Below are positions 41,471 to 50,782 of a stretch of 64,000 bases of DNA, one piece after another. The translations under genes and the position numbers were made by a program. How positions within the stretch are numbered: position 1 is the first letter of the stretch; each line of letters begins with the position of its first letter. The notes under the pieces were generated by a model. That model did no database searches. It was not told the DNA's origin and worked only from the letters and a program-made list of their open reading frames with translations. This stretch comes from Peptococcaceae bacterium BRH_c8a (GTDB lineage: Bacteria; Bacillota; Desulfotomaculia; Desulfotomaculales; Desulfallaceae), in assembly GCA_000961575.1 (NCBI GenBank), contig LADP01000010.1, positions 38,921 to 102,920 on the forward strand. Reading direction: 5' to 3'.

Positions 41471-41793
41471 TCCAGGCGCTATTGGACATGGTTAACAAAA
41501 GTGCCGCTGAAAACGGAGTCACCAAAGTGAACCTGGTGAAACTGGTGGTGGGCGAAATGCACGGGGCTGTGCCCGACGCGCTAGAGTTTGCTTTTGAGGT
41601 TCTCACCGAGGGCACCGTGTGTGCCGGTGCCAAGCTGGAGGTGGAGAAAAAATTATTTTTGTTCCGCTGCGACGAATGTGGCCGGGAATTTAACCCGACC
41701 GGGTTATCCAGGCGTTGTCCCGGCTGCAGGACAAATGTCACCACCCTGGTAGCAGGTCGAGAACTGTATGTCGATTATTACGAGGGCGATTGA
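41452..41793 (+). CDS. hypA: Hydrogenase nickel-incorporation protein HypA
   Basis: The 113-residue protein begins with GTG at 41452, giving MHEVSLIQALL with the nickel-binding His2. It has the zinc site FRCDECGREF and RRCPGC. HypA works with HypB to deliver nickel to the large subunit. It overlaps the protease gene by 19 bp and is followed by a 10-bp hairpin. The rest of the hyp genes continue after an inverted coat-protein gene. Confidence 0.95.
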   Translation: MHEVSLIQALLDMVNKSAAENGVTKVNLVKLVVGEMHGAVPDALEFAFEVLTEGTVCAGAKLEVEKKLFLFRCDECGREFNPTGLSRRCPGCRTNVTTLVAGRELYVDYYEGD

Positions 41794-41808
41794 CCCATAC
41801 AAGCGGAA

Positions 41809-41832
41809 AGCGCAGGAACAAATTCCTGCGCT
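41809..41832. terminator. Hairpin between hypA and the convergent coat-protein gene
   Basis: AGCGCAGGAA (41809-41818) and TTCCTGCGCT (41823-41832) form a perfect 10-bp stem with a 4-nt loop. The U tract is weak, so termination is plausible but not certain. Confidence 0.55.
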
Positions 41833-41869
41833 GTAGATAAAACCTAAACTCTGATCTTGAGTTAAACTG

Positions 41870-42457
41870 TTAAGTTAAATGAGGCGTATGCATCTGAGGC
41901 ATGTGCGCCTGAGGCATTTGCGCGGTGTTAAAAGTGTTAATCATCGTGCTGGTGGTCATTGGCTTCATTGTTGGTACCTGGTAAAGCCCTTTTTGGTTCA
42001 TAAAGTTCCAAACCTCAAAGGCCTGTTCGCTGCAATTAATTGCTCCCTGTTGGAGCATCCGTCTAATGGTGGGATCGGCAAATTCCAACGAAGCCTTCAT
42101 CCTGATTGAGGCCGATGATTTATGGCAGCCCAGCGCGCCACTGGCCACGTCCCTGTCGTCCATTTCATCCGCTGACATATTGGGAGCATTGGGTGACGGG
42201 TTATTTAGCCCGTATGACGGGGATACATTTTTTACCCTGCGGTAAGGAATGGATTCCCCTTGAGTATGTTGGCTTACAGTCTGGACCATATTATTGTACT
42301 CTTGAGTCATAAAGCCTATTTGGTTGTCTACAATATTCCGCAGTTGGGGATCTTTTACATGGGGCCGGTAAAGCTGAAACTGGTTAATACCATCAATAGT
42401 ATCGGTTAAAACCTCATGTAATTCCATAACTTCATGTGCACCTAATTCAGCGGCCAT
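41870..42457 (-). CDS. CotF-like spore coat protein
   Basis: The 195-residue protein starts at ATG 42457 after AAGGAGG; the longer frame to 42514 lacks a ribosome site. Its two four-helix ferritin-like halves (MELHEVLTDTIDGINQFQ... and IRRMLQQGAINCSEQAFEVWNFMNQKG) match the CotF/coat-F domain, and the C-terminal tail is Met/His/Pro-rich (QAHMPQMHTPH). Such proteins are made in the mother cell during sporulation. It is oriented against the hydrogenase genes and separates hypA from hypB, so it is probably controlled independently by sporulation sigma factors. Confidence 0.85.
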   Translation of the reverse strand: MAAELGAHEVMELHEVLTDTIDGINQFQLYRPHVKDPQLRNIVDNQIGFMTQEYNNMVQTVSQHTQGESIPYRRVKNVSPSYGLNNPSPNAPNMSADEMDDRDVASGALGCHKSSASIRMKASLEFADPTIRRMLQQGAINCSEQAFEVWNFMNQKGLYQVPTMKPMTTSTMINTFNTAQMPQAHMPQMHTPHLT

Positions 42458-42589
42458 TAACATCCTCCTTTTGTTTGGTTTGATTATTATTTTGTCCAGC
42501 TTAATCATAAGCATGCGATTAAAATTGTTACAAACGGCCCGGTTATCTTACTGCAGACTTTTAATTGGCAAACCGAAAGGAGATTGGGT

Positions 42590-43243
42590 TTGAAGGTAGA
42601 AATAGGTAAAAATTTACTTTGCGCCAATGCAGACCAGGCCGATAAGAACCGGGAGTTGTTCCGCCGCCGGGGTGCGGCGGTAATCAATATAATCAGCTCG
42701 CCCGGCTCTGGCAAGACCGCCCTGCTGGAAAAAACCGCTCAGTTAATGGGTGACAAATTTAAAACAGGCGTCATAGTAGGGGATCTTTACACTGACCGGG
42801 ACGCCAGACGTTTAAATTCGGCGGGCGCTACGGCGGTGCAAATTAACACCGACGGGTTGTGCCACCTCACCGCGGCAATGGTTTTCCAAGCGTTTAAGGA
42901 AATTGAGCCGGAAAACCCGGACCTGCTGTTCATAGAAAATGTAGGCAACCTGGTATGCCCGGCGGCGTTCGACCTTGGCGAAAATGCCAAGGTGGCCCTG
43001 CTTAGCGTAGCTGAAGGGACCGACAAGCCCGCCAAGTATCCGGGCATTTTCCGGGAAGCGGCGGCGACGGTGATCAGCAAGGTGGACCTGCTTCCGTATA
43101 CCGATTTTGACCTGACGTCCTGCCTGACGGAACTAAAAGAACTAAACGGTAAAATGGAAGTGTTTGTCACATCAGCTCGCACCGGAGAGGGGCTGGCCAA
43201 ATGGTGCCGCTGGTTGGAAGAATTTGCAGCGGCCACTAAATGA
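42590..43243 (+). CDS. hypB: Hydrogenase nickel-incorporation GTPase HypB
   Basis: The 217-residue protein starts at TTG 42590, 7 nt after AAAGGAG. It has Walker A SSPGSGKTALLEK, GDLYTDRDARR, the ENVGNLVCPA motif with the metal cysteine, VAEGTDKPAKYP and the SKVDLL guanine specificity element. The poly-His N-terminal nickel store present in some HypB proteins is missing. It hydrolyses GTP to drive nickel transfer with HypA. It begins the hypBCDEF run. Confidence 0.96.
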   Translation: MKVEIGKNLLCANADQADKNRELFRRRGAAVINIISSPGSGKTALLEKTAQLMGDKFKTGVIVGDLYTDRDARRLNSAGATAVQINTDGLCHLTAAMVFQAFKEIEPENPDLLFIENVGNLVCPAAFDLGENAKVALLSVAEGTDKPAKYPGIFREAAATVISKVDLLPYTDFDLTSCLTELKELNGKMEVFVTSARTGEGLAKWCRWLEEFAAATK

Positions 43244-43269
43244 TGACTAATACCGGGGGAGCGTTGTAA

Positions 43270-43506
43270 ATGTGCCTGGGGATACCCGTAAAAATTGTGG
43301 AACTGCCAGATGAGCACTGTGCCCTGGTAGAAATCGATGGAATCCGGCGCAAGGTGGGCTTGCAGTTGGTGGGAAATGTTAGTCCCGGTGACTATCTAAT
43401 GGTGCATGCCGGTTTTGCTGTAGAGGTGCTGGATCTGGCCGAGGCTGAGGCCAGGATTAAACTCTGGGAGGAGTTTTTAAAATTTGAAGGTGCTGGGCAG
43501 GCTTAA
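43270..43506 (+). CDS. hypC: Hydrogenase assembly chaperone HypC
   Basis: The 78-residue protein starts MCLGIPVKIVELPD, with the essential Cys2 that carries the Fe(CN)2CO moiety with HypD. The conserved PGDYLMVHAGFA is present. It overlaps the start of hypD by 23 bp, consistent with the HypC-HypD complex. Confidence 0.96.
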   Translation: MCLGIPVKIVELPDEHCALVEIDGIRRKVGLQLVGNVSPGDYLMVHAGFAVEVLDLAEAEARIKLWEEFLKFEGAGQA

Positions 43507-44602
43507 CGATTCCAAACTAAGCATGCAAATGCTGCACCGAGTGCGGGATACCGCGACCCGGGTTACCGCACGGCTGGGCCGGCCGGTGCTGCTGATGGAA
43601 GTATGCGGCACCCATACCACGGTCTTTTCCCGTACCGGTTTGCGCGGATTGCTTGCTGATTTGGTGGAACTGCGCAGCGGACCGGGTTGCCCGGTTTGCG
43701 TCACCTCGGCGACTGATATAGAGGCGATGATGGCACTGGCCCGTTTGCCGGGGGTGATCCTGGCCAGTTTTGGTGATATGGTTCGGGTGCCCGGAGCCAC
43801 CGGATCATTGGAATCTGCGCGGGCTCGGGGGGCTGATGTGAGGATAGTTTATTCCCCCGCCGACGCGCTGGATTTGGCCCGTGCAAACCCGGGGCGGGAG
43901 ATAGTGTTTGCAGGAGTGGGTTTCGAAACCACTGCGCCAATGGTTGCCGCAGTCATCATGCAGGCCCGCAGCCAGCGGCTGAATAATTTCAGCGTTTACT
44001 CCCTGCACAAACTGGTACCCCCGGTGATGCGTGCTTTGTTGGAGAGCCGGGATGTTCCAGTGGATGGATTTATCCTGCCCGGGCATGTGTGCACTGTCAC
44101 CGGCAGCAGGGCATTTGATTTTATCGGCGCCGAGTATGGTATCCCGGCGGTAGTGACCGGTTTTACCCTGGTGGATGTGCTTGACGCTTTGGAAACCCTT
44201 TTGAATCAGGTCTTGATTAATTCGGCCAGTGTTACAAACTCTTACCGTTGGGTGGTTCGGGATGCGGGTAACCCCCGAGCACTGGAGATAATGAAAAACT
44301 GTTTTTACCCCGATGAGGTGTCCTGGCGGGGACTGGGAAACATTCCGGCCAGCGGACTGGCTATCAGAGAAGATTTGACCAATTGGGATGCCGGTCGTAA
44401 ATTTGCTGTGGAGGTGCCACCGGTGGAAGAACCACCTGGTTGTCGCTGCGGCGACCTGCTGCGGGGTAAGATAACACCCCCGGAGTGCAAATTATTTAAT
44501 CGTAAGTGTTCCCCGGCACACCCGGTAGGGCCATGTATGGTTTCAACCGAGGGGGCTTGCGCGGCGTACCGGGTTTCTGACACATCCCAACCAGGGAGGT
44601 AA
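43484..44602 (+). CDS. hypD: Hydrogenase formation protein HypD
   Basis: The 372-residue protein has the HypD cysteine motifs: LMEVCGTHTTVFSRTGLRGLL, GPGCPVCVT, FAGVGFETTAP, PGHVCTVTG, and C-terminal iron-sulfur cysteines in GCRCGDLLRGKITPPECKLF, then CSPAHPVGPCMVSTEGACAAY. It scaffolds assembly of the cyanide and carbonyl ligands on iron. The start is TTG 43484 or GTG 43490, both inside hypC. Confidence 0.95.
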   Translation: MKVLGRLNDSKLSMQMLHRVRDTATRVTARLGRPVLLMEVCGTHTTVFSRTGLRGLLADLVELRSGPGCPVCVTSATDIEAMMALARLPGVILASFGDMVRVPGATGSLESARARGADVRIVYSPADALDLARANPGREIVFAGVGFETTAPMVAAVIMQARSQRLNNFSVYSLHKLVPPVMRALLESRDVPVDGFILPGHVCTVTGSRAFDFIGAEYGIPAVVTGFTLVDVLDALETLLNQVLINSASVTNSYRWVVRDAGNPRALEIMKNCFYPDEVSWRGLGNIPASGLAIREDLTNWDAGRKFAVEVPPVEEPPGCRCGDLLRGKITPPECKLFNRKCSPAHPVGPCMVSTEGACAAYRVSDTSQPGR

Positions 44603-44604
44603 AC

Positions 44605-45627
44605 ATGGACAACCAGGAAAAGAAACACGACTCAGTCCTATTGGCCCACGGGGACGGGGGACTATTGACTGCGGAAATGATTAATCAGATATTCCTTAAA
44701 TATTTCAGTAACTCAGTGTTGGAGCAGCTTTCCGACGCTGCGGTGTTTACCGTGCCGGAAGGACGACTGGCCTTGACTACTGATTCCTTCGTGGTGGCTC
44801 CCGTGTTTTTTCCCGGCGGCGATATTGGTAAACTGGCAGTCTGCGGCACAGTAAACGACCTGGCGGTAAGCGGGGCCCATCCGCTGTACCTGGCGGCTTC
44901 ATTTATTATCGAGGAAGGATTTCCCCTAGCGGATCTGGAACGGGTTGCATCTTCCATGGCCGATGCCTGCAGGGAAGCCCGGGTGGCGGTGGCAACAGGG
45001 GATACCAAGGTGGTACCCAGGGGGCAAGCCGATGGCATATTTATCACCACCACCGGTGTAGGTGTGCTCGCCAACGAAACTGACCTGGGTCCCCACCGGA
45101 TGGAACCCGGGGATGTGGTCATAGTAAACGGTAATTTGGGGGATCATGGGCTGGCCATTCTGTCGGCCCGGGAAACCCTTGGCCTCGAGGGACTTATAAC
45201 CAGTGATTGCGCCCCCCTGAACCGGTTAATCGGGTTACTCTTGGAGCAGTGCCCGGGTGTTAAGATGATGCGCGACCTTACCCGGGGCGGCCTGGCTACC
45301 GCAGCCAAAGAAATTGCCCGGGCCGGCGGCAGGGATATATTCTTATCTGAAGAACGGCTGCCGGTGCATGCAGCAGTGCGGGGGGGTACGGAAATGTTGG
45401 GTTTGGATCCGCTGTACCTGGCTAACGAAGGCAAGTTTATGGCTATTGTAGACCCCGGCCAGGCCGGCCATGCTATTAATCTGTTAAGACAACATCCTTA
45501 TGGCTTAAACGCTGCGGTTGTAGGAGAAGTCCGTAACGGCGAGGGCCAATTGTACCTGGAGACCGCCCTGGGTGGCACCAGGATCTTGGACCTATTGGCA
45601 GGCAGTCCGCTGCCGCGGATATGTTGA
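44605..45627 (+). CDS. hypE: Carbamoyl-dehydratase HypE
   Basis: The 340-residue protein has the AIR-synthase fold with LAHGDGGLLTAEMI, TTDSFVVAPVFFPGGDIG, CGTVNDLAVSGA, and CREARVAVATGDTKVV. It ends in the invariant PRIC, whose cysteine receives the carbamoyl group from HypF and is dehydrated to thiocyanate. ATG 44605 follows GGGAGG and lies 2 bp after the hypD stop. Confidence 0.97.
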   Translation: MDNQEKKHDSVLLAHGDGGLLTAEMINQIFLKYFSNSVLEQLSDAAVFTVPEGRLALTTDSFVVAPVFFPGGDIGKLAVCGTVNDLAVSGAHPLYLAASFIIEEGFPLADLERVASSMADACREARVAVATGDTKVVPRGQADGIFITTTGVGVLANETDLGPHRMEPGDVVIVNGNLGDHGLAILSARETLGLEGLITSDCAPLNRLIGLLLEQCPGVKMMRDLTRGGLATAAKEIARAGGRDIFLSEERLPVHAAVRGGTEMLGLDPLYLANEGKFMAIVDPGQAGHAINLLRQHPYGLNAAVVGEVRNGEGQLYLETALGGTRILDLLAGSPLPRIC

Positions 45628-45687
45628 ATTTGTAGGGGTACCCTAAAGATTATTTTCAAGACAGTAACATTACCAAACAGGACGTGG

Positions 45688-48000
45688 ATGATGGACAAAA
45701 AATTACGCCGGGTTATCTCGGTCACCGGTATCGTGCAGGGCGTAGGCTTTCGCCCTTTTGTCTACAACCTGGCCCGATCACTGCACTTGAGCGGTACGGT
45801 AGGCAACACCGGCTGGGGAGTATTAATAGAACTCGAAGGCCCTCAAGACCAGGTGGATAAGTTTATCACTGCGCTAACGGATAAACCTCCTTTTTTAGCC
45901 CACATTAAGGGAATTGATGTCTCAGCCGGACCGGTACATGGTTGCACCGGTTTTTCCATTGTGGGCACAGTAGGCATTACCACGTGTGAATCGTTGGTGC
46001 CGCCGGATACTGCCATTTGTCCTCAATGCCGCAGTGAAATTATTGACCCCCGGGATCGCCATTACCGGTACCCTTTTACCAACTGCACCAACTGCGGCCC
46101 CCGTTTTACCATCATCAAAGGCTTGCCTTATGACCGGCACTTTACTTCAATGGCCGGTTTCACCATGTGCCAAACCTGCAAACGGGAATACCTCGACCCC
46201 GCCGACAGGCGTTTTCATGCTCAGCCTACGGCCTGCCCGGAGTGCGGCCCAAAAGTGTGGCTGGAGGACGTTGCGGGGAACATGCTGGTGGGGGATTGGG
46301 TAAAAATAACCCACCGTCTGTTAAACGAAGGTGGAATTATAGCCATTAAGGGACTGGGCGGTTTTCACCTGGCTTGTGATGCGCATAATGCCGGTTCCAT
46401 ACAGACACTGCGCGCCCGCAAAGGTCGGCCGGCCAAGCCGCTGGCTGTAATGTGCCGCGATTTGGATGTGGTGCGGGAACATTGTCGTTTAACATCCGCT
46501 GAGGAGGCATTGCTTCTTTCACCTGCAGCCCCAGTAGTGGTACTGGGCAGAAGAGATTCATCCCCGCTGCCGGAAGCACTGGCCCCCGGGTTGGTATCCC
46601 TGGGGGTGATGCTGCCTTACACTCCGCTGCATACACTGCTGCTGGCTGAAGGCCCGCCGGTGCTGGTGATGACCAGCGGCAATCGCAGTGGGCTGCCGTT
46701 AACCAGTGGTAACCACCAGGCCTTGACGGAACTAAACGGTATTGCCGATTATTTTATTCTCCATGACCGGGAAATAGTCAACTGTTGTGATGATTCGGTG
46801 GTGCAGGTGGTGTTTGGTGAAACCCAATTCCTGCGTCGTTCCCGCGGTTACGTACCCGCGCCCGTCGCTATCCCTGATTCCGGCGCTGCGGCACAGAACC
46901 GGGTTTACCTGGGTGCCGGGGGAGACATGAAAAACACCTTTTGTCTTATTAAAACAGGCCTTGCTTATATGAGCCAGCATGCCGGTTCACTAGACACGCT
47001 ACAGGGGGTAAGGAATTATAATCAGTGCCTGGATAATTTCAGTCGTCTATTGAGTGTTAAACCGGAAGCCGTGGGCTATGATTCGCATCCGAACTATCAT
47101 GTTTCCAGGCTGGCCTTTGGGCTGGCGCCTGTTACCGTCCCCGTTTGGCATCACCACGCCCATATGGCTTCCTGCATGGCGGAAAACGGGCTGGACGAGG
47201 CGGTGATTGGCATTATCCTAGATGGTACCGGCTATGGTCGGGACGGCGGCATCTGGGGTTTTGAGGTGCTCCACGGCGACTATCTGAATTTTTCCAGGGA
47301 ATTTCACCTGGAGAATATACCGCTGCCCGGTGGCGAGCGGGCGATACGTTTCCCCTGGATTACCGCCACCGCCTGGTTGACGGCCAGGCTCGGAGTAAGG
47401 GGTCTGGTGCTGGCGGTCGAATTCTTTCCCGGGCACGAAGAGGAGATAAAATTGCTTGGCCGCATGATTGAGCGGAATATCAACGCACCGCCGGCTTCCA
47501 GCTGCGGTAGAATATTTGATGCGGTAGCCGCACTGACCGGCATTTGCCAGGAAAACACCTACGACGGCCAGGCCGCTGTCGAACTGGGTGAACTGGCCCC
47601 GGCAACGTTTCGGGGATTGGGGGAAGTCTACCCCTTTGCACTGGAAAAGGGTGTTATTGGTACCGGAATGCTGTTGGAAAAAATGGTTGCCGATTTAAAA
47701 GAAGGTAAAAAAAAGACCCGAATCGCAGCAAAATTCCATGATACGGTAATTGCTATGGCCGTAGCGGCCACCACCCTGGTACGGGAAGCGAAGGGCGCCA
47801 ATAGAGTGGTGCTTAGCGGGGGTAGTTGGCATAACCGGTATCTTTTGCAAGGTGTGGTGTGTGTCCTGCGGGACAAAGGTTTTGATGTTTATTACCAACG
47901 CCGGGTGCCGCCGGGAGACGGGGGCATCGCACTGGGTCAGGCTATGGTAGCCATGAAAACTATTGAATCAGAAAATAAAAAGGGTTTAACCCGGCTTTAG
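45688..48000 (+). CDS. hypF: Carbamoyltransferase HypF
   Basis: The 770-residue protein shows the full HypF domain order. An acylphosphatase domain (VTGIVQGVGFRPFVYNLA, about 10-95) is followed by two zinc fingers (CPQC...CTNC and CQTC...CPEC, about 110-185). A YrdC-like domain (about 205-390) and a Kae1-like domain with the metal-binding HHHAHMASCM complete it. It transfers the carbamoyl group of carbamoyl phosphate to HypE for cyanide ligand synthesis. A 60-bp gap after hypE contains a half copy of the GTAGGGG element. It ends the hyp run. Confidence 0.97.
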   Translation: MMDKKLRRVISVTGIVQGVGFRPFVYNLARSLHLSGTVGNTGWGVLIELEGPQDQVDKFITALTDKPPFLAHIKGIDVSAGPVHGCTGFSIVGTVGITTCESLVPPDTAICPQCRSEIIDPRDRHYRYPFTNCTNCGPRFTIIKGLPYDRHFTSMAGFTMCQTCKREYLDPADRRFHAQPTACPECGPKVWLEDVAGNMLVGDWVKITHRLLNEGGIIAIKGLGGFHLACDAHNAGSIQTLRARKGRPAKPLAVMCRDLDVVREHCRLTSAEEALLLSPAAPVVVLGRRDSSPLPEALAPGLVSLGVMLPYTPLHTLLLAEGPPVLVMTSGNRSGLPLTSGNHQALTELNGIADYFILHDREIVNCCDDSVVQVVFGETQFLRRSRGYVPAPVAIPDSGAAAQNRVYLGAGGDMKNTFCLIKTGLAYMSQHAGSLDTLQGVRNYNQCLDNFSRLLSVKPEAVGYDSHPNYHVSRLAFGLAPVTVPVWHHHAHMASCMAENGLDEAVIGIILDGTGYGRDGGIWGFEVLHGDYLNFSREFHLENIPLPGGERAIRFPWITATAWLTARLGVRGLVLAVEFFPGHEEEIKLLGRMIERNINAPPASSCGRIFDAVAALTGICQENTYDGQAAVELGELAPATFRGLGEVYPFALEKGVIGTGMLLEKMVADLKEGKKKTRIAAKFHDTVIAMAVAATTLVREAKGANRVVLSGGSWHNRYLLQGVVCVLRDKGFDVYYQRRVPPGDGGIALGQAMVAMKTIESENKKGLTRL

Positions 48001-48015
48001 TAGGTTAAACCCTTT
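47979..48015. terminator. Bidirectional terminator after hypF
   Basis: AAAGGGTTTAACC (47979-47991) and GGTTAAACCCTTT (48003-48015) form a perfect 13-bp stem overlapping the hypF stop codon, with A/T-rich flanks. It separates hypF from the convergent acyl-CoA ligase gene. Confidence 0.8.
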
Positions 48016-48042
48016 AATAACTTTGGTTCTACTTTTATGCAG

Positions 48043-49770
48043 TTATTTTTTTTCTTTAGTTGCCGCGGCTTCATCTGCGGAACCCTTTTGATCGAGCTTG
48101 GCCTGCTCCTCTTCCACCAGCACGCGGCGTAAGATTTTGCCGACCATGGTTTTGGGCAGGTCTTCGCGGAATTCAACCACCCGGGGTACTTTATATTTAG
48201 CCAGGTTTTGTTTGCAAAAGTCTACGATTTCCTTCTCCGTGACAGTTGCCCCTTCTTTAATCACACAATAAGCCTTTAAAGTTTCACCGCGGTAGGCGTC
48301 AGGTATCCCGGCCACAACTGCTTCTTTGATGTTCGGGTGCTCATAAAGCACTTCTTCCACTTCCCGGGGGTAAATGTTATACCCGCCGGCAATAACCATG
48401 TCTTTCTTCCGGTCTACTATATAGGTGAAACCGTCTTCTTCGATACGGGCCATATCGCCGGTGTAAAGCCATCCGTCACGAATTGTTCTGGCTGTTTCCT
48501 CAGGCATATTCCAGTAGCCTTTCATTACCTGGGGACCCTGGATGCAAAGCTCACCCACTTCACCCATCGGCATCTCTTCAGTTCCCATGTCCGAATCCAT
48601 TATCTTTACGTTAGTGTTTGGAAAAGGCTGGCCGATAGAGCCCGCCACTCTTTTCCCGTGGATGGGGTTGCAGTGCGTAACCGGGGAAGATTCTGTAAGA
48701 CCGTAACCCTCTACAAGTTTACCGCCGGTCATGGACTCAAATTTTTCCTGTACCTCCACCGGCAGCGGAGCGGCACCGCTAATGCAGGCCTTGATTGAAG
48801 AAATGTCGTACTTACCAACATCCGAATGCGATAATACAGCCACGTACATGGTGGGGGCACCTGGGAACAGGGTGGGTTTATATTTATTGATTTGCTTCAG
48901 TACAGTCTCTATTTCAAAGCGCGGCAGAAGAATCATGGTTGAGCCGGTAAGAATAGTAAAGTTCATTGCCACTGTCATACCGAACACATGGAAGAAAGGC
49001 AGTGCGCCCAGCATGCGCTCTCCGCCCTCCTGGCAATCGGTGAGCCAGGCTTTAACCTGTATGGCATTGGCTACTAGATTCTTATGGGTTAACATGGCCC
49101 CTTTGGAAAGCCCGGTGGTGCCTCCGGTGTACTGCAACAGTACCAGGTCGTTTATGCTGTCAATTTCCACCGCCGGAGGCGATGGTTGGTTCTTTTTAAC
49201 CAAATCTTTAAATTTTAAGATGCCCTTATCTGAGGGTACATCGAGGTTCATACCCTGTTTTTTGGCTTTGAAAGGGTACAGGCAGTTCAGGGGGAAGGGA
49301 AGGTAGTCTTGGACTCCGGTAACAATCAGGTTTTTAATATTGGTGTCCGGGGCCACTTTTAAAACTTTGCTATGTAATGCGTCCAAGAAAATGATTGTTT
49401 CTGCACCAGAGTCTCGCATTTGATGGGAAAGTTCCCTTTCCACGTATAACGGGTTAGTCATTACTGCCACGGCACCAATCCGAATCACAGCATAATAGGA
49501 TATTACAGCCTGGGGACAGTTGGGCAGCATGATGGCTACCCGGTCACCTTTTTTTATTCCCATGGAGTGCAGGGCGGTGGCGAACCGGTCTACGCTGTCC
49601 TTAAGCTGGGCATAAGTCATATTAAGGCCCATAAATATTATGGCGGTGTTGGACGGGTACTTACTGGCGGCGTTGTCCAGGAACCCAAACAAAGGCATGT
49701 CGGGGATATCCACATGCTCAGGAACGCCCTCTGGATAGTGCTTAAGCCAAAAAAAATCCGCGTTGCTCAT
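48043..49770 (-). CDS. Long-chain fatty acid-CoA ligase
   Basis: The 575-residue AMP-forming ligase has the P-loop-like motif LLQYTGGTTGLSKGAMLTH, the A5 motif GYGLTESSP, YTGDMARIEEDGFTYIVDRKKDMVIAGGYNIYP, and the terminal PKTMVGKILRRVL with the catalytic lysine. It activates fatty acids to acyl-CoA in the cytoplasm. It stands alone between hypF and the CcdA-like gene. FadD-type specificity is likely from overall similarity, but chain length cannot be called. Confidence 0.9.
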   Translation of the reverse strand: MSNADFFWLKHYPEGVPEHVDIPDMPLFGFLDNAASKYPSNTAIIFMGLNMTYAQLKDSVDRFATALHSMGIKKGDRVAIMLPNCPQAVISYYAVIRIGAVAVMTNPLYVERELSHQMRDSGAETIIFLDALHSKVLKVAPDTNIKNLIVTGVQDYLPFPLNCLYPFKAKKQGMNLDVPSDKGILKFKDLVKKNQPSPPAVEIDSINDLVLLQYTGGTTGLSKGAMLTHKNLVANAIQVKAWLTDCQEGGERMLGALPFFHVFGMTVAMNFTILTGSTMILLPRFEIETVLKQINKYKPTLFPGAPTMYVAVLSHSDVGKYDISSIKACISGAAPLPVEVQEKFESMTGGKLVEGYGLTESSPVTHCNPIHGKRVAGSIGQPFPNTNVKIMDSDMGTEEMPMGEVGELCIQGPQVMKGYWNMPEETARTIRDGWLYTGDMARIEEDGFTYIVDRKKDMVIAGGYNIYPREVEEVLYEHPNIKEAVVAGIPDAYRGETLKAYCVIKEGATVTEKEIVDFCKQNLAKYKVPRVVEFREDLPKTMVGKILRRVLVEEEQAKLDQKGSADEAAATKEKK

Positions 49771-50034
49771 TAAAATGTCAGCCTCCCCGATATTTAATTT
49801 TGTTTAATAATTTACAATACGCAACAATTGCTGACTGAGTATTCATTCATTTATTTATTTTGTATATAAATTTTACCATATAGTTTTGAATCTTTCAATA
49901 TATTTTAAATTTTTCAATTATCTTAGAAATAATTAAGGATTAACAAACTGATAGGTGATACCAGAAGAATCTGTTATAATATATTTTTCAATTAAGAACC
50001 AGGGGAATTGTTTCCCCCTTTACGGAGGACAATT

Positions 50035-50733
50035 ATGGATCACATGTCCTGGCTGAATGCGGGCACGGCTTTTCTGTTTGGCCTGCTTTCATTTCTATCG
50101 CCTTGTGTTTTGCCGCTTTTACCAGGGTACTTCTCCTATATTGCCGGGATGGATCGAGGAACCGGAACTGTACCTGACCGCCGGCACCTGATTTTAAATA
50201 GCACTGGTTTTGTAATGGGCTTTGGTGTTCTGTTTATTGGAATGGGTGCGGTAGCCAGCGGGTTAGGGCAGTGGTTGAACCAGAACCGAGTTTTACTAAC
50301 CCAAGTGGCCGGTTTTATTATCATTATTCTGGGTTTGCATGTTAGCGGGCTACTGTCAATTAAGTTTCTTTACCGGCAAATGGGCTGGCAACCGGGGCTT
50401 AAAATATCCGGTTGGCCGGGTGCATTTGTGCTGGGCCTGTCTTTTGCCGCGGCCTGGACTCCCTGCGTCGGGCCGGTACTGGCGTCTATACTGCTGCTGG
50501 CAGGTGGTTCCCAAACCTTGGCTCAGGGGGTGGCTCTATTATCCTTTTTTACCCTGGGCCTGGCATTGCCGTTCATGTTGGCGGCCTTTGCGGCGGATCG
50601 CATTTTTCGCGTTTTGGACAGCATGCAAAGGTTTATGCCATATATTAATGCTGTCAGCGGTGGCCTCTTAATTGCCATGGGGTTGATGCTACTGCTTGGT
50701 ATTTGGGACCGGTTGGCCCGGTTGATTTATTAA
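50035..50733 (+). CDS. CcdA-like thiol-disulfide membrane transporter
   Basis: The 232-residue protein starts at ATG 50035 after ACGGAGG. It has six membrane spans and two redox cysteines in conserved contexts, FLSPCVLPLLPGYFSYIAG (span 1) and AAWTPCVGPVLASI (span 4), as in CcdA/DsbD. It passes reducing equivalents from cytoplasmic thioredoxin to extracytoplasmic partners. The TlpA-like gene follows by 49 bp and is the obvious partner. In other organisms this pair supports cytochrome c maturation or sporulation. Confidence 0.92.
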   Translation: MDHMSWLNAGTAFLFGLLSFLSPCVLPLLPGYFSYIAGMDRGTGTVPDRRHLILNSTGFVMGFGVLFIGMGAVASGLGQWLNQNRVLLTQVAGFIIIILGLHVSGLLSIKFLYRQMGWQPGLKISGWPGAFVLGLSFAAAWTPCVGPVLASILLLAGGSQTLAQGVALLSFFTLGLALPFMLAAFAADRIFRVLDSMQRFMPYINAVSGGLLIAMGLMLLLGIWDRLARLIY

Positions 50734-50782
50734 TGTATAAATGAATGTATAATTGTTGTGATAACGATTTGGGGGTTATTAT

